Positions 1-8,238 of a stretch of 64,000 nucleotides of DNA are shown piece by piece. The notes under the pieces were generated by a model that did not search any database, was not told the origin of the DNA, and saw nothing but the letters and a program-made list of their open reading frames with translations. The stretch spans positions 372,001-436,000 of the forward strand of contig JAWKVZ010000001.1 of the NCBI GenBank assembly GCA_041397725.1, given 5' to 3'. The DNA is from JAGRKR01 sp041397725. GTDB lineage: Bacteria; Pseudomonadota; Alphaproteobacteria; Rhizobiales; Hyphomicrobiaceae. The stretch's first letter is position 1, and the number at the start of each line of letters is the position of its first letter. Made by a program: the position numbers and the translations under genes.

Positions 1-273
1 GGGAACGCGGAATATCAAGGCCACGAGCCAACCGATCAGCGTCAGAGCCGTGAACTGCAGGATGGTGAACCACGCCGTCGGCCAGACCTCCAGTACGGGG
101 ACGCGGACCGTGGCGAAGTAGTTGAGGAGGAAACACGGCAGCAGGAGGTTCACGAGCAGGCGGCTGAGGGTCTCGACGTTCAGCGCGAGCCGCCGTTGCG
201 CGAACCAGCCGACCGCCGCGACCGCCAGGATCGGCAGCGTGATGTTCGTGAAGATGTCCAGGAACAGCCGCAT
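1..273 (-). CDS. AEC-family (auxin efflux carrier) transporter, N-terminal part, cut by the window edge
   Basis: Reading leftwards from the ATG at 273, 91 codons stay open to the window edge. The product starts MRLFLDIFTNITLPILAV and shows hydrophobic helices at about residues 5-25, 35-55 and 65-88. The segment 'LSRLLVNLLLPCFLLNYFA' fits the start of AEC carriers, inner-membrane permeases for small organic anions or auxin-like compounds. It begins 6 bases after the stop of the acyltransferase gene on the same strand, so the two probably share a transcript. The substrate cannot be read from this fragment, and at least two thirds of the protein lies outside the window. Confidence 0.72.
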   Translation of the reverse strand, partial: MRLFLDIFTNITLPILAVAAVGWFAQRRLALNVETLSRLLVNLLLPCFLLNYFATVRVPVLEVWPTAWFTILQFTALTLIGWLVALIFRVP

Positions 274-279
274 GGTCGT

Positions 280-948
280 TCAGTCGCCCGCCGCCGCGCC
301 ACCGGCATACTTCGCACAGAACTCCTCGATCGCCAGCGCGCGGAAATCGGGGAGCGCACGGCGCAGCGTCTCGTGATCCCAATCCCACCAGCGGATGGCG
401 AGGAGTTGCGCCTCGATCTCCTCGCTGAAGCGGCGGCGCACGGGCCGCGCCGGCACGCCGGCCACGATCGCATAACCAGCCACGTCGCGGCTGACGACGG
501 CGCCGGCTGCAACGACCGCCCCTGTCGCGATGGTGACGCCGGGCAGCACGATCGCGCCATGCCCGAGCCAGACGTCATGGCCGATGGTCACCCACTGCTC
601 GCGCCGCCAGTCGAAGAACGCTTCCTCGTCGGCTTCCTCGGGCCAGAGCATGCTCGATCGATACGTGAAGTACGACTGGCTCGCCCGCCACGTCGGGTGA
701 TTGCCGGGGTTGATGCGGCAATGGCCGGCGATCGAGCAGAACTTGCCGATGTCGGCGTTGGCGATCTCGCAATCATTGACGACATAGGAGTAGTCGCCGA
801 GCCGGGCCTCCACGACGCTCGAGCGCGGGCCAATCTCGGTATAGCGTCCGAGCACGCACGCCTTGACCGTGGCCCTCGGATGCACTGTCGGGGCTTCCCG
901 CAGCACCATCTTCCGGCGCTGGCGCACGCGGATGTCGTCCTCGGCCAT
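280..948 (-). CDS. Left-handed beta-helix (hexapeptide) acyltransferase, phosphonate-cluster / chloramphenicol-acetyltransferase type
   Basis: A 222-residue protein from the ATG at 948. That start is chosen because GGGAGC lies just upstream; an upstream in-frame start at 1041 has no such signal and would run into the promoter and start of the divergent gene. Isoleucine/valine/glycine-rich hexapeptide turns fill about residues 20-165, including IGHDVWLGHGAIVLPGVTI, typical of trimeric CoA-dependent acetyltransferases. The C-terminal part 'WWDWDHETLRRALPDFR' matches the hexapeptide transferases found in phosphonate-utilisation clusters (TIGR03308 type). No phn genes are visible nearby, so the substrate is open: a xenobiotic, an amino sugar or a phosphonate intermediate are all possible. 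Confidence 0.8.
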   Translation of the reverse strand: MAEDDIRVRQRRKMVLREAPTVHPRATVKACVLGRYTEIGPRSSVVEARLGDYSYVVNDCEIANADIGKFCSIAGHCRINPGNHPTWRASQSYFTYRSSMLWPEEADEEAFFDWRREQWVTIGHDVWLGHGAIVLPGVTIATGAVVAAGAVVSRDVAGYAIVAGVPARPVRRRFSEEIEAQLLAIRWWDWDHETLRRALPDFRALAIEEFCAKYAGGAAAGD

Positions 949-1024
949 GACCCCGGCTCCCGTTGACGGCCACTCTCTGCTGTGCCTTGCTTCAAGCACC
1001 CCGACCCCAGTGAAGGCAACCCAG

Positions 1025-1690
1025 ATGTCGACCCGCTCCATCGGCCTCAGCGACGCACTCTACGACTACATGCAGAATAGCCTCATCCGCGAGCCGGAGA
1101 TCCTGCGCAAGCTGCGCGAGGAGACGGCGGCGCTCCCCGAGGCCCGCATGCAGATCTCGCCCGAGCAGGGGCAGTTCATGGGTGTGCTGACCCGCCTGCT
1201 CGGCGTCCGCCGCTATCTCGAGATCGGCACCTTCACCGGCTACAGCTCGCTCGCCGTGGCGCTGGCGATGCCGCCCGAGGGCCGCATCGTCGCCTGCGAC
1301 GTCAGCGCCCCGTTCACCGCTGTCGCCCGCCGCTACTGGCAATCCGCCGGCGTCGCCGACAGGATTGATCTGCGCCTCGCCCCGGCCACCGAGACCCTGT
1401 CGAAGCTGGCCGTCGAGAGCCCTGGCCGGCCCTTCGACATGGCCTTCATCGACGCCGACAAGGAGACTTACGCCGCCTACTACGAAGCCTGCCATGGGCT
1501 GGTCCGCCCGGGCGGCCTCATCCTCCTCGACAACATCCTGTGGAGCGGCGCCGTCGCCGACCCCGACGACACCCGCGAGACGACCGAAATGATCCGCGCC
1601 GTCACCCGGACGGTGCATGCCGACACGCGAGTCGACACGGCCATCCTGCCGATCGGAGACGGCCTGCTCATGGCGCGCCTCAAGGCCTGA
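1025..1690 (+). CDS. SAM-dependent O-methyltransferase, family 3 (CCoAOMT/COMT-like)
   Basis: A 221-residue enzyme starting MSTRSIGLSDALYDYM; a longer in-frame reading from 863 would overlap the divergent acyltransferase and adds nothing family-like. The SAM-binding motif YLEIGTFTGYSSLA lies near residues 60-73. The metal/catechol signature 'DMAFIDADKETYAAYYE' near 140 and LLDNILWSGAV near 165 are the usual family 3 landmarks. These enzymes methylate a hydroxyl of a catechol-like or caffeoyl-type substrate in the cytoplasm, with Mg2+ bound by the D-x-D residues. It starts 76 bases from the divergent acyltransferase start, so the promoters share that gap. The physiological substrate is not evident from the neighbours. 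Confidence 0.9.
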   Translation: MSTRSIGLSDALYDYMQNSLIREPEILRKLREETAALPEARMQISPEQGQFMGVLTRLLGVRRYLEIGTFTGYSSLAVALAMPPEGRIVACDVSAPFTAVARRYWQSAGVADRIDLRLAPATETLSKLAVESPGRPFDMAFIDADKETYAAYYEACHGLVRPGGLILLDNILWSGAVADPDDTRETTEMIRAVTRTVHADTRVDTAILPIGDGLLMARLKA

Positions 1691-1903
1691 TCCCGTCAGC
1701 GCACGCGCGCGCCATGACGTGTGCAAAGTGCGCTCTCGCAGGCAAATTGTTCGGGAGATGCGGTCTGTCGGCGTGCTAACCTCACCGCCCGGCGGGCTTT
1801 TCCCCGGGGGTGGCGATCCGACGCATTCCAGGCACGCGTCGATCCGCCGAGATAGACGGGCGATCACGGTCGCCTCCGGACAAACCGAAACAGGACCAAC
1901 GCC

Positions 1904-2566
1904 ATGACGAGCTCGCCTGACGCCATTGCCGAGACGCTGCTCGCGAGCTTTGCGGCCTCGACGTCCGGCGACAAGCCCTACCGCCATTGGTTCCTCAAGG
2001 ACTGTCTGCCGCGCGATGTGGCCGACGAGATCACCGACCTGCCATTGCCGGCCCCCGAGCTCGGCGGCGTCTCCGGCAAGCGCGAGATTCACAACGCCAC
2101 GCGCACCTATTTCGATGTCGAGGCCCGCAAGCGGTACGCTGCCGTCGAGGCGTTCTCGCAGGCGTTCCAGTCGCGGACCGTCACCGACCGCATCGCCTCG
2201 TTCTTCGGCACGCGCCTCGCCGGCACCTATCTGCGCGTCGAGTATGCGCAGGACACCGACAGCTTCTGGCTGGAGCCGCACACCGACCTCGGCGTCAAGG
2301 TCTTCACGATGCTGCTGTACCTGTCGAAGGACCCGCGCCATGGCCAGCTCGGCACCGACATCTACGATGCCGACAAGAAGCACGTGGGCCGCTCCCCCTT
2401 CGTTCCGAACGGAGCCATGATCTTCATACCCTCCAACGACACGTACCACGGCTTCGAGCCGCGCAAGATCGAGGGCGTGCGCAAGTCGCTGATCATCAAT
2501 TACGTCACCAACGAGTGGCGCGCCCGCGAGCAGCTCTCCTTCCCCGAGGCGCCGATCGCCGCTTGA
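1904..2566 (+). CDS. 2-oxoglutarate/Fe(II)-dependent oxygenase family protein
   Basis: A 220-residue protein with the facial iron triad readable as H126 and D128 (LEPHTDLGVK) and H182 (TYHGFEPR), plus R193 ('EGVRKSLIIN') placed to bind the 2-oxoglutarate carboxylate. This order is that of prolyl-4-hydroxylase-like double-stranded beta-helix oxygenases, which couple 2-oxoglutarate decarboxylation to hydroxylation. No signal peptide is seen, so a cytoplasmic role is expected. It follows a 213-base gap without a gene after the methyltransferase and converges on the E1-like gene, 15 bases apart. The substrate cannot be deduced; a role on a sugar nucleotide, a small metabolite or a protein side chain is equally compatible. 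Confidence 0.85.
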   Translation: MTSSPDAIAETLLASFAASTSGDKPYRHWFLKDCLPRDVADEITDLPLPAPELGGVSGKREIHNATRTYFDVEARKRYAAVEAFSQAFQSRTVTDRIASFFGTRLAGTYLRVEYAQDTDSFWLEPHTDLGVKVFTMLLYLSKDPRHGQLGTDIYDADKKHVGRSPFVPNGAMIFIPSNDTYHGFEPRKIEGVRKSLIINYVTNEWRAREQLSFPEAPIAA

Positions 2567-2581
2567 GGCGGCGCCGGCCGC

Positions 2582-5002
2582 TCAGGCCTGCAACCAGCGA
2601 TAGCGCACTGGCCGGCCGGGCCTGACGGATTCCGCCGCGGCCAGGATGGCGTTCACATCGAGCCCATAGTGCGCGTACAGTTCCTGCACCGAGCCCGACT
2701 GGCCGAAGTGCTCGACGCCGAGCGCGCGCACGCGATGGCCGATCACCGCACCGAGCCATGACAGGCTCTCGGGATGCGCGTCCGTAACGGTGACGATGCC
2801 GGCATCGCGCGGCAGCGCCGACAGAAGCTCCTCGATGTGCGCCTCCGTCTCGTGAAAGCCGTGCTCTCGCGCCCGTTGCGCCCCGTGCCAACCGGCCGAC
2901 AGCCGATCCGCCGAGGTCACCGCCAGCACGCCGACGCCGCGGCGGTCCTCCGCCAGAAGCCCCGCCGCCTCTATCGCCTCCGGGGCCACGGCGCCCGTGT
3001 AGACGATCGCCAGCTCGGTGCCCGGCTCCGGCCGTCTGAGCCAGTAGGCCCCCTTGATGATCTCGTCGGCGAGCCCAGGCGTCATCGGCCTCTGAAGCTG
3101 CGCGATCGGCCGCGTCGTCAAGCGCAGGTAGACCGAGCCGCCCTTCTCGTCGCGCAGCCAACGCTTTTCCTTGTCCTCGGCGCCATCGCGCTGGATGTAG
3201 TCGAGCGCCCAGCCGAGGATGACCGCCAGCTCGTCCACGAACGCCGGCTCGAAGGTCGCGAGCCCGTCTTGAGACATGCCAATGAGCGGCGTCGCGATGG
3301 ACTGATGCGCCCCGCCTTCCGGCGCCAGCGTGATGCCCGACGGCGTGCCCACCAGGATGAAGCGCGCGTCCATGTAGCAGGCGTAGTTGAGCGCATCGAG
3401 CCCGCGGCTGATGAAGGGATCGTAGAGCGTACCGATCGGCAGCAGCCGCTCGCCGTAGAGCGTGTGCGAAAGGCCGAGCGCCGCCAGCAGCAGAAACAGG
3501 TTGTTCTCCGCGATGCCCAGCTCGATGTGCTGGCCCGCCGGCGACATTTCCCAGCGCTGCGGCGAAAGCAGCCCGCGCTCCTTGAAGACGTCCTGCTTGT
3601 GACGCATCGCGAAAAGGCCGCGACGGTTCACCCAGGGGCCGAGGTTCGTCGAGACGGTGACGTCGGGCGCGGTCGTGACGATGCGCTCGGCCAGCGGGCT
3701 GTCCTGGCGCGCGATCTCCGCGAGCAGCTTGCCGAACCCCTCCTGCGTCGACATCTCGCCCTTGATCTCGATGGCCGGCATCGGCCCGACGGGGATGCGC
3801 GGTGCGACGAGCCGGCGGCGACCGCGCGCGTTGAACGGCACGGACTCGAGGAACCGGGCCAACTCCGCCTCGGGCAGGTCCAGCCCGGCGAACGGCGACC
3901 ATTCCTCGCCCTCGGCGATGCCCTGGCGGCGCTGGAACTCGGCCATCTGCGCCTTCGTCATGAGGCCGGCATGGTTATCCTTGTGCCCCTGGAAGGGCAG
4001 GCCATGGCCCTTGATCGTATAGGCGATGAAGCAGACGGGCTTATCGGTCGGCGCGGCCTCGAATGCCTCGAGGATCACCTCGAGGTCGTGGCCGCCGAGA
4101 TTGGTCATGAGCTGCGCCAGCGAGGCATCGTCGAGTCCCCGGATCAGCGCCAGCGTCTCCGGCTCGTCGACAAGGTCCGCCTCGAGTTGCCGCCGCCAGG
4201 CTGCGCCGCCCTGGAACACCAGCGCCGAGTAGAGCACGTTCGGGCAGGCGTCGATCCACGCCAGCAGACGCGGCCCGCCGGGCTGCTCCCGCACGGCCTG
4301 CAGGCGGCGACCGTACTTGATCGGGATCACCTCCCAGCCCATCGTCGCGAAGATGCCCGCGAGCTTCTGGAACAGCTCGTCCGATACGACCGAATCCAGG
4401 CTCTGGCGGTTGTAGTCGATCACCCACCAGCAGTTGGTGAGCCCGTGCTTCCAGCACTCGAGCAGGGCTTCGTGAACGTTGCCCTCGTCGAGCTCGGCAT
4501 CCCCGAGCAGGGCCACGAGGCGCCCCTTCGTCCAATCATCACCCCAGCCCTTCGAGCGAACGTAGTCCTGCACGAGGCTGGCAAACGCCACCGTAGCGAC
4601 GCCGAGTCCGACCGAGCCCGTCGAGAAATCGACGTCATCGCTATCCTTGGTCCGCGAGGGATACGACTGGGCGCCCCCGAAGGCGCGGAACGCCTCGAGC
4701 TTGGCCAGGTCCTGATTGCCGAGCAGGTACTGGACGGCGTGGAACACCGGGCTCGCGTGCGGCTTCACGGCGACGCGATCCTCGGGCCGCAGCACCGACA
4801 TGTAGAGCGCGGTCATCAGCGTCAGCAGCGAGGCGGAGGAGGCCTGATGGCCGCCGACCTTCAAGCCGTCGCCGCGGTCCCGCCCGTGGTTGGCGTTATG
4901 GATCATGTAGGACGAGAGCCAGAGGACCTTGCGCTCCAGCTCGCGCAGCACCTTGAGATGCCCCGCGTTGTGTCCCTCGCCCGACGCGGGCCGCTGCTCC
5001 AT
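2582..5002 (-). CDS. Transketolase superfamily enzyme, homodimeric pyruvate dehydrogenase E1 (AceE)-like
   Basis: An 806-residue thiamine diphosphate enzyme. The N-terminal third carries the diphosphate/Mg2+ motif 'GDAELDEGNVHEALLECW' (about residues 168-185) followed by 'WWVIDYNRQSLD', as in single-chain E1 enzymes; the middle carries the pyrimidine-binding domain ('GIAENNLFLLLAALGLS'), and the end is transketolase-C-like. The length is near AceE (about 880 residues) and above ordinary transketolase (about 660). No E2 or E3 subunit lies nearby, so whether it feeds a dehydrogenase complex or acts alone on a 2-oxo acid is unknown. It is divergent from the lrp-like gene at 5159, whose product may control it, a common Lrp/AsnC arrangement. 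Confidence 0.85.
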   Translation of the reverse strand: MEQRPASGEGHNAGHLKVLRELERKVLWLSSYMIHNANHGRDRGDGLKVGGHQASSASLLTLMTALYMSVLRPEDRVAVKPHASPVFHAVQYLLGNQDLAKLEAFRAFGGAQSYPSRTKDSDDVDFSTGSVGLGVATVAFASLVQDYVRSKGWGDDWTKGRLVALLGDAELDEGNVHEALLECWKHGLTNCWWVIDYNRQSLDSVVSDELFQKLAGIFATMGWEVIPIKYGRRLQAVREQPGGPRLLAWIDACPNVLYSALVFQGGAAWRRQLEADLVDEPETLALIRGLDDASLAQLMTNLGGHDLEVILEAFEAAPTDKPVCFIAYTIKGHGLPFQGHKDNHAGLMTKAQMAEFQRRQGIAEGEEWSPFAGLDLPEAELARFLESVPFNARGRRRLVAPRIPVGPMPAIEIKGEMSTQEGFGKLLAEIARQDSPLAERIVTTAPDVTVSTNLGPWVNRRGLFAMRHKQDVFKERGLLSPQRWEMSPAGQHIELGIAENNLFLLLAALGLSHTLYGERLLPIGTLYDPFISRGLDALNYACYMDARFILVGTPSGITLAPEGGAHQSIATPLIGMSQDGLATFEPAFVDELAVILGWALDYIQRDGAEDKEKRWLRDEKGGSVYLRLTTRPIAQLQRPMTPGLADEIIKGAYWLRRPEPGTELAIVYTGAVAPEAIEAAGLLAEDRRGVGVLAVTSADRLSAGWHGAQRAREHGFHETEAHIEELLSALPRDAGIVTVTDAHPESLSWLGAVIGHRVRALGVEHFGQSGSVQELYAHYGLDVNAILAAAESVRPGRPVRYRWLQA

Positions 5003-5036
5003 GTCCTTGCTCTCCGTGATCGGCGCTCGCCGCCCC

Positions 5037-5054
5037 GCTGCATCTGCATGCAGC
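5037..5054. repeat. Inverted repeat GCTGCAT-N4-ATGCAGC in the E1/lrp divergent gap
   Basis: Two perfect 7-base arms (5037-5043 and 5048-5054) separated by CTGC lie 35 bases upstream of the E1-like start and about 105 bases upstream of the lrp-like start. The symmetry and place fit an operator or an mRNA leader hairpin of the E1 gene. No protein can be assigned from the sequence. Confidence 0.4.
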
Positions 5055-5109
5055 CTACGATCGCGGCCCTGGCGATGGTTGCTGTTTTTCGCTAGTCTTC
5101 ACGCGCATT

Positions 5110-5139
5110 TTGCCAGCATCTCTGGATTTGGACTAATAT
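5110..5139 (+). promoter_or_regulatory. Candidate sigma-70-type promoter of the lrp-like gene
   Basis: TTGCCA (5110-5115), an 18-base spacer and TAATAT (5134-5139) sit just before the ATG at 5159, which would give a leader of only about a dozen bases. The AT-rich stretch 5125-5155 is also where an Lrp-type protein would be expected to bind its own promoter. Assigned from motif match and place only. Confidence 0.45.
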
Positions 5140-5158
5140 TGCGCGGAAAATTGCCACG

Positions 5159-5635
5159 ATGAGCCTGGATGACATCGACCGCCGACTCCTCGCCGTGCTG
5201 CAGGAGAACGGACGCCTCACCGCCACCGAGATTGCCGAGCGCATCGGCTTGACCACGAGCCCCTGCCTGCGGCGCATCCGGCTGCTCGAGGAGGCGGGGA
5301 TCATCCGCGGCTACGCCGCCCTCGTCGATCAGCGCAAGGTCGGGCTGCCCGTCAGCGTCTTCGTCTCGGTCAAGCTCGAGAAGCAACGGGAGGAGGCGAT
5401 GACGCGCTTCGAGGAGGCCATCCGGCGCTATCCCGAGGTCGTCGAGTGCTATCTCATGACGGGGTCGCGCGACTATCTACTGCGCGTCGTGACCAGCGAC
5501 CTCACCGCCTACGAGCGCTTCCTCAAGTCGACCCTGACGCGGATCGACGGCGTAGCCAGCATCGAGTCGAGCTTCGCGCTGGCGCAGGTGAAACATTCGA
5601 CAGTTCTGCCCGTTGCCGCGGCCACCGCAAGTTAA
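5159..5635 (+). CDS. Lrp/AsnC-family transcriptional regulator
   Basis: A 158-residue regulator. Residues 1-60 form the AsnC-type helix-turn-helix ('LTATEIAERIGLTTSPCLRR'), and residues 65-145 form the RAM ligand-binding/oligomerisation domain ('VVECYLMTGSRDYLLRVV'). Such proteins form dimers to octamers that bind amino acids or other small effectors and wrap AT-rich DNA. The gene is divergent from the AceE-like E1 with 156 bases between starts, so it probably controls itself and the E1 gene. There is no clear Shine-Dalgarno; the leader is very short, consistent with weak or near-leaderless initiation. Family assignment is firm, the effector is unknown. Confidence 0.93.
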   Translation: MSLDDIDRRLLAVLQENGRLTATEIAERIGLTTSPCLRRIRLLEEAGIIRGYAALVDQRKVGLPVSVFVSVKLEKQREEAMTRFEEAIRRYPEVVECYLMTGSRDYLLRVVTSDLTAYERFLKSTLTRIDGVASIESSFALAQVKHSTVLPVAAATAS

Positions 5636-5812
5636 TCCGATGTCGGACAACGTGGAGCAACCGCAAAGTCACAGTCGTTCGACAGAGTGGCCGCACGATG
5701 AACTTTGGCTGAACACCCTGTTCAGGCCCACGCTACACTGCCTGTGCTTTGATCGTGGGTATCGCGGCCATCCCATGGAGCATTGGCCGCAGGCAAAGCA
5801 GAGGATCATCAA

Positions 5813-6121
5813 ATGAAGCTCATCGTTTCCGCCATTGCCGCTGCGGCCCTCGCATCTTTCGTCAGCGTCACCACCGCCGAGACAGCCGACGCTGCGCCGC
5901 GCTGCTCGGCCCGCGTCTATGCGACTGGCGTCGGTCAGGGCATTCTCGGCAAGGGCACCAAGCGCGCACGCGCCCGGGCGATCTCGACCTGGGAGGCCAA
6001 GGTGCGCCGCCGCGACGGCGCGCGCTACGCCAGCTGGCGCAAGGCCACCGGCAAGGCGGTGCGCTGCACGCGCAACATCAAGCGCGCGATGTGCAACGTC
6101 AGCGCGCGTCCCTGCCGCTGA
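5813..6121 (+). CDS. Small secreted cysteine-containing basic protein, function unknown
   Basis: A 102-residue protein starting MKLIVSAIAAAALASF with a clear Sec signal peptide, probably cleaved after an Ala near residue 28 ('ADAAP'). The mature part is very basic (many Arg/Lys) and has four cysteines (PRC, VRC, AMC, RPC), which suggests two periplasmic disulfides. I do not recognise a named domain; the motif 'RARAISTWEAKV' followed by 'YASWRKA' and a late Cys recurs, as I recall, in small uncharacterised periplasmic proteins of Rhizobiales. It is a monocistronic unit with its own terminator directly downstream. Confidence 0.75.
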   Translation: MKLIVSAIAAAALASFVSVTTAETADAAPRCSARVYATGVGQGILGKGTKRARARAISTWEAKVRRRDGARYASWRKATGKAVRCTRNIKRAMCNVSARPCR

Positions 6122-6152
6122 TCTAACGGCCACCTGACGTCACCGAAGGAAG

Positions 6153-6180
6153 AGGCCCGGCCCCGCGCCGGGCCTTTTTC
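6153..6180 (+). terminator. Rho-independent terminator
   Basis: Perfect 9-bp stem AGGCCCGGC / GCCGGGCCT (6153-6161 and 6167-6175) with a 5-base loop, followed by a T run. It ends transcription of the small secreted protein gene 31 bases after its stop codon. Confidence 0.88.
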
Positions 6181-6201
6181 GCGCCCCGGCGTTCGAATGG
6201 C

Positions 6202-6230
6202 CTGACAAATCCAGACCCTTTGTCTACAAC
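6202..6230 (+). promoter_or_regulatory. Candidate sigma-70-type promoter of the dehydrogenase/thioesterase pair
   Basis: CTGACA (6202-6207), a 17-base spacer and TACAAC (6225-6230) lie 29 bases before the ATG at 6260 and just after the preceding terminator, as expected for a fresh transcription start. Confidence 0.5.
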
Positions 6231-6259
6231 CTCCAACGTCAGCTACGGAGGATCGAAGG

Positions 6260-7147
6260 ATGGCAAAGGTCGCTTGGATCGGCCTCGGCGTCATGGGCTA
6301 CCCCATGGCCGGGCACATCAGGACCAAGGGCAATCATGAGCTCGTGGTCTACAACCGCACGGCCGAGAAGTCGCGCCGCTGGGCGGACCAGTACGGCGGC
6401 ACGACCGCGGCGACGCCGGCGGAAGCGGCAAAAGGCGCCGAGCTCGTCTTCTGCTGCGTGGGCAACGACAACGACCTCCGCGCCGTGACGACCGGGCCGG
6501 GCGGGGCCTTCGAGACCCTCGGGAAGGGTGCGATCTTCATCGACAACACCACCGCATCCGCTGATGTCGCGCGCGAGCTCTACGGCGCTGCCAAGGCCAA
6601 GGGTGCCGACTTCCTGGATGCGCCGGTTTCGGGCGGCCAGGCCGGCGCCGAGAACGGGGTGCTCACCGTCATGGTCGGCGGCGACAAGGCGGTGTTCGAG
6701 CGCGCCCGCCCCGTCATCGACTGCTACGCCCGCATGGTGACGCTGATCGGGCCGGCCGGCGCGGGCCAGCTCACCAAGATGGTCAATCAGATCTGCATCG
6801 CCGGGCTCGTCCAGGGGCTGTCCGAAGGCATCCACATGGCCCAGCGCGCCGGCCTCGACATTCCCGCGGTCATGGAGACGATCGCGAAAGGCGCGGCCGG
6901 CTCCTGGCAGATGGAGAACCGCTGGAAGACCATGATGGAAGGCAAGTTCGACTTCGGCTTCGCGGTCGACTGGATGCGCAAGGATCTGTCGATCTGCCTC
7001 GACGAGGCGCGGCGCAACGGCGCCCACCTGCCCGTCGCCGCCCTCGTCGACCAGTTCTACTCCGAGGTGCAGCGCATGGGTGGCAACCGCTGGGATACCT
7101 CAAGCCTGATCGCGCGCTTGAACAACGCCGGCAAGGACAAAGCCTGA
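6260..7147 (+). CDS. NAD(P)-dependent beta-hydroxyacid dehydrogenase (3-hydroxyisobutyrate dehydrogenase family)
   Basis: A 295-residue oxidoreductase with an N-terminal Rossmann fold (IGLGVMGYPMAGHI, residues 7-20), the substrate motif 'DFLDAPVSGGQAGAENG' (about 117-133) and the catalytic lysine K173 in GAGQLTKMVNQ. The C-terminal all-helical dimerisation domain follows. Members oxidise 3-hydroxyisobutyrate, tartronate semialdehyde or related beta-hydroxyacids. The start has a good GGAGG nine bases upstream. It is followed after 3 bases by a hotdog thioesterase gene, so the two are co-transcribed; the pair suggests catabolism of a CoA-linked branched or aromatic acid, but valine breakdown is only one option. 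Confidence 0.9.
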   Translation: MAKVAWIGLGVMGYPMAGHIRTKGNHELVVYNRTAEKSRRWADQYGGTTAATPAEAAKGAELVFCCVGNDNDLRAVTTGPGGAFETLGKGAIFIDNTTASADVARELYGAAKAKGADFLDAPVSGGQAGAENGVLTVMVGGDKAVFERARPVIDCYARMVTLIGPAGAGQLTKMVNQICIAGLVQGLSEGIHMAQRAGLDIPAVMETIAKGAAGSWQMENRWKTMMEGKFDFGFAVDWMRKDLSICLDEARRNGAHLPVAALVDQFYSEVQRMGGNRWDTSSLIARLNNAGKDKA

Positions 7148-7150
7148 GCG

Positions 7151-7618
7151 ATGGCGACCGAACGTGAGAGCTCGCCGGCGGCCAACGCCGCCGGCTCCGT
7201 TTCCCCGCGCGCCATCGTCGAGCACATGGCCTTGATCAATCCGGTCTTCCAGGCCATGGCCATGGAGATCGTGGACGTCTCGCTCGGCAGCGCCACGCTC
7301 GCCATGCGCATCCGCCCGGACATGGGCAACACGTTCGGCGTCTGCCATGGCGGCATCACCTTCGCCCTCGCCGACATGGCGTTCGGCTTCTCCAGCAATA
7401 CCTACAACGAACGCTCGGTGACCGCTGGGGCATCGATCGAATACATCGCGCCGGCCCGCGTCGGCGACCGCCTGCTCGCGGAGGTCCGCGAGACCCATCG
7501 CGGCAGCCGCACCGGACTCTATGACGTCAGGGTTTCCGTGGAGGGTGGCGACACCGTGGCGATCATCCGCGGACGCATGCGCGTCGTCGGCGGCACCATC
7601 CTGAAACCCGGCGCGTGA
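7151..7618 (+). CDS. Hotdog-fold acyl-CoA thioesterase, PaaI-like
   Basis: A 155-residue single-domain hotdog protein. The signature 'NTFGVCHGGITFALADMAFG' (about residues 58-77) holds the HGG and the acidic residue that PaaI-type thioesterases use to hydrolyse (hydroxy)phenylacetyl-CoA or similar dead-end thioesters. The C-terminal strand 'TVAIIRGRMRVVGG' completes the fold. The first 20 residues are low-complexity, so a later start near residue 26 is possible. It is coupled to the upstream dehydrogenase gene and converges on a second Lrp-type regulator gene. No paa ring-oxygenase genes are nearby, so phenylacetate degradation is not implied. Confidence 0.86.
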   Translation: MATERESSPAANAAGSVSPRAIVEHMALINPVFQAMAMEIVDVSLGSATLAMRIRPDMGNTFGVCHGGITFALADMAFGFSSNTYNERSVTAGASIEYIAPARVGDRLLAEVRETHRGSRTGLYDVRVSVEGGDTVAIIRGRMRVVGGTILKPGA

Positions 7619-7626
7619 CCGGCGCC

Positions 7627-8136
7627 TCACGCTTTCGACGGCTCGCGGCCGCCACCCTGTGAGGCACCGTCGCCGAGCGCGAACGCCAGCGGAAGCTCCG
7701 TCGTATACTTGATGCGCTCCATGGCGAAGGCCGACGACACCTTCGAGATCTCGATGCGCCCGATAAGCTTCTTGTAGAAAGCGTCATAGGCCGCGATGTC
7801 CGGCACCACGACCCGCAGCAGGTAATCCACTTCACCCGACATGCGATAGAACTCGACGACCTCCGGCATGTCGGTCACCGCCTTGTGAAAGCGCTCCAGC
7901 CACTCCAGGCTGTGCGTATCGGTCTTGATGGACACGAACACCGTCACGCCGGCGCGCACCCTGACCGGATCGAGCACGGCCACGCGGCTCTGGATCACGC
8001 CGGCCTCGTCCAGCTTCTGGATGCGCCGCCAGCAGGGCGTCGTCGACAGCCCCACCCGTTTGCCGATCTCGGCCACGGAGCGCGTGCAGTCCCGCTGGAG
8101 CTCTGCAAGGATTTTCACGTCCATCTCGTCAAGCAT
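7627..8136 (-). CDS. Lrp/AsnC-family transcriptional regulator (second copy in the window)
   Basis: A 169-residue regulator read from MLDEMDVKILAELQRD (ATG 8136); an upstream in-frame start at 8217 would add 27 residues unlike the family. The helix-turn-helix ('SVAEIGKRVGLSTTPCWRRI') and RAM domain ('VVEFYRMSGEVDYLLRVVV') are both intact. The last 20 residues are glycine-rich and probably disordered. It converges on the thioesterase gene (8-base gap) and is divergent from the DUF442 gene across a 220-base gap with two inverted repeats, likely sites for autoregulation. The protein is clearly different from the Lrp encoded at 5159, so this is not a recent duplication. Confidence 0.92.
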   Translation of the reverse strand: MLDEMDVKILAELQRDCTRSVAEIGKRVGLSTTPCWRRIQKLDEAGVIQSRVAVLDPVRVRAGVTVFVSIKTDTHSLEWLERFHKAVTDMPEVVEFYRMSGEVDYLLRVVVPDIAAYDAFYKKLIGRIEISKVSSAFAMERIKYTTELPLAFALGDGASQGGGREPSKA

Positions 8137-8238
8137 GAGGCACCGGGGCAAACGGGTGTTCTGATGGGACGCGCCAGAGGAACACAATTTTTCTTCATTC
8201 GCGCCTGAATGAGCCATATTGAGGTTTTTTTTCTAACT

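Noticed and set aside
1780..1815. GC-rich hairpin with short T run after the O-methyltransferase gene
   Set aside because: The stem is at most 4-5 bp with a tiny loop; not a credible terminator.
2774..5095. 773-codon open frame on the plus strand across the E1-like gene
   Set aside because: Arg/His/Leu-rich composition typical of antisense reading in GC-rich DNA; the minus-strand protein has clear thiamine diphosphate motifs.
5709..5725. CTGAAC-N5-GTTCAG dyad upstream of the small secreted protein gene
   Set aside because: Short arms; it resembles neither the alphaproteobacterial LexA box (GTTC-N7-GTTC) nor another known operator, and no good promoter could be aligned to it.
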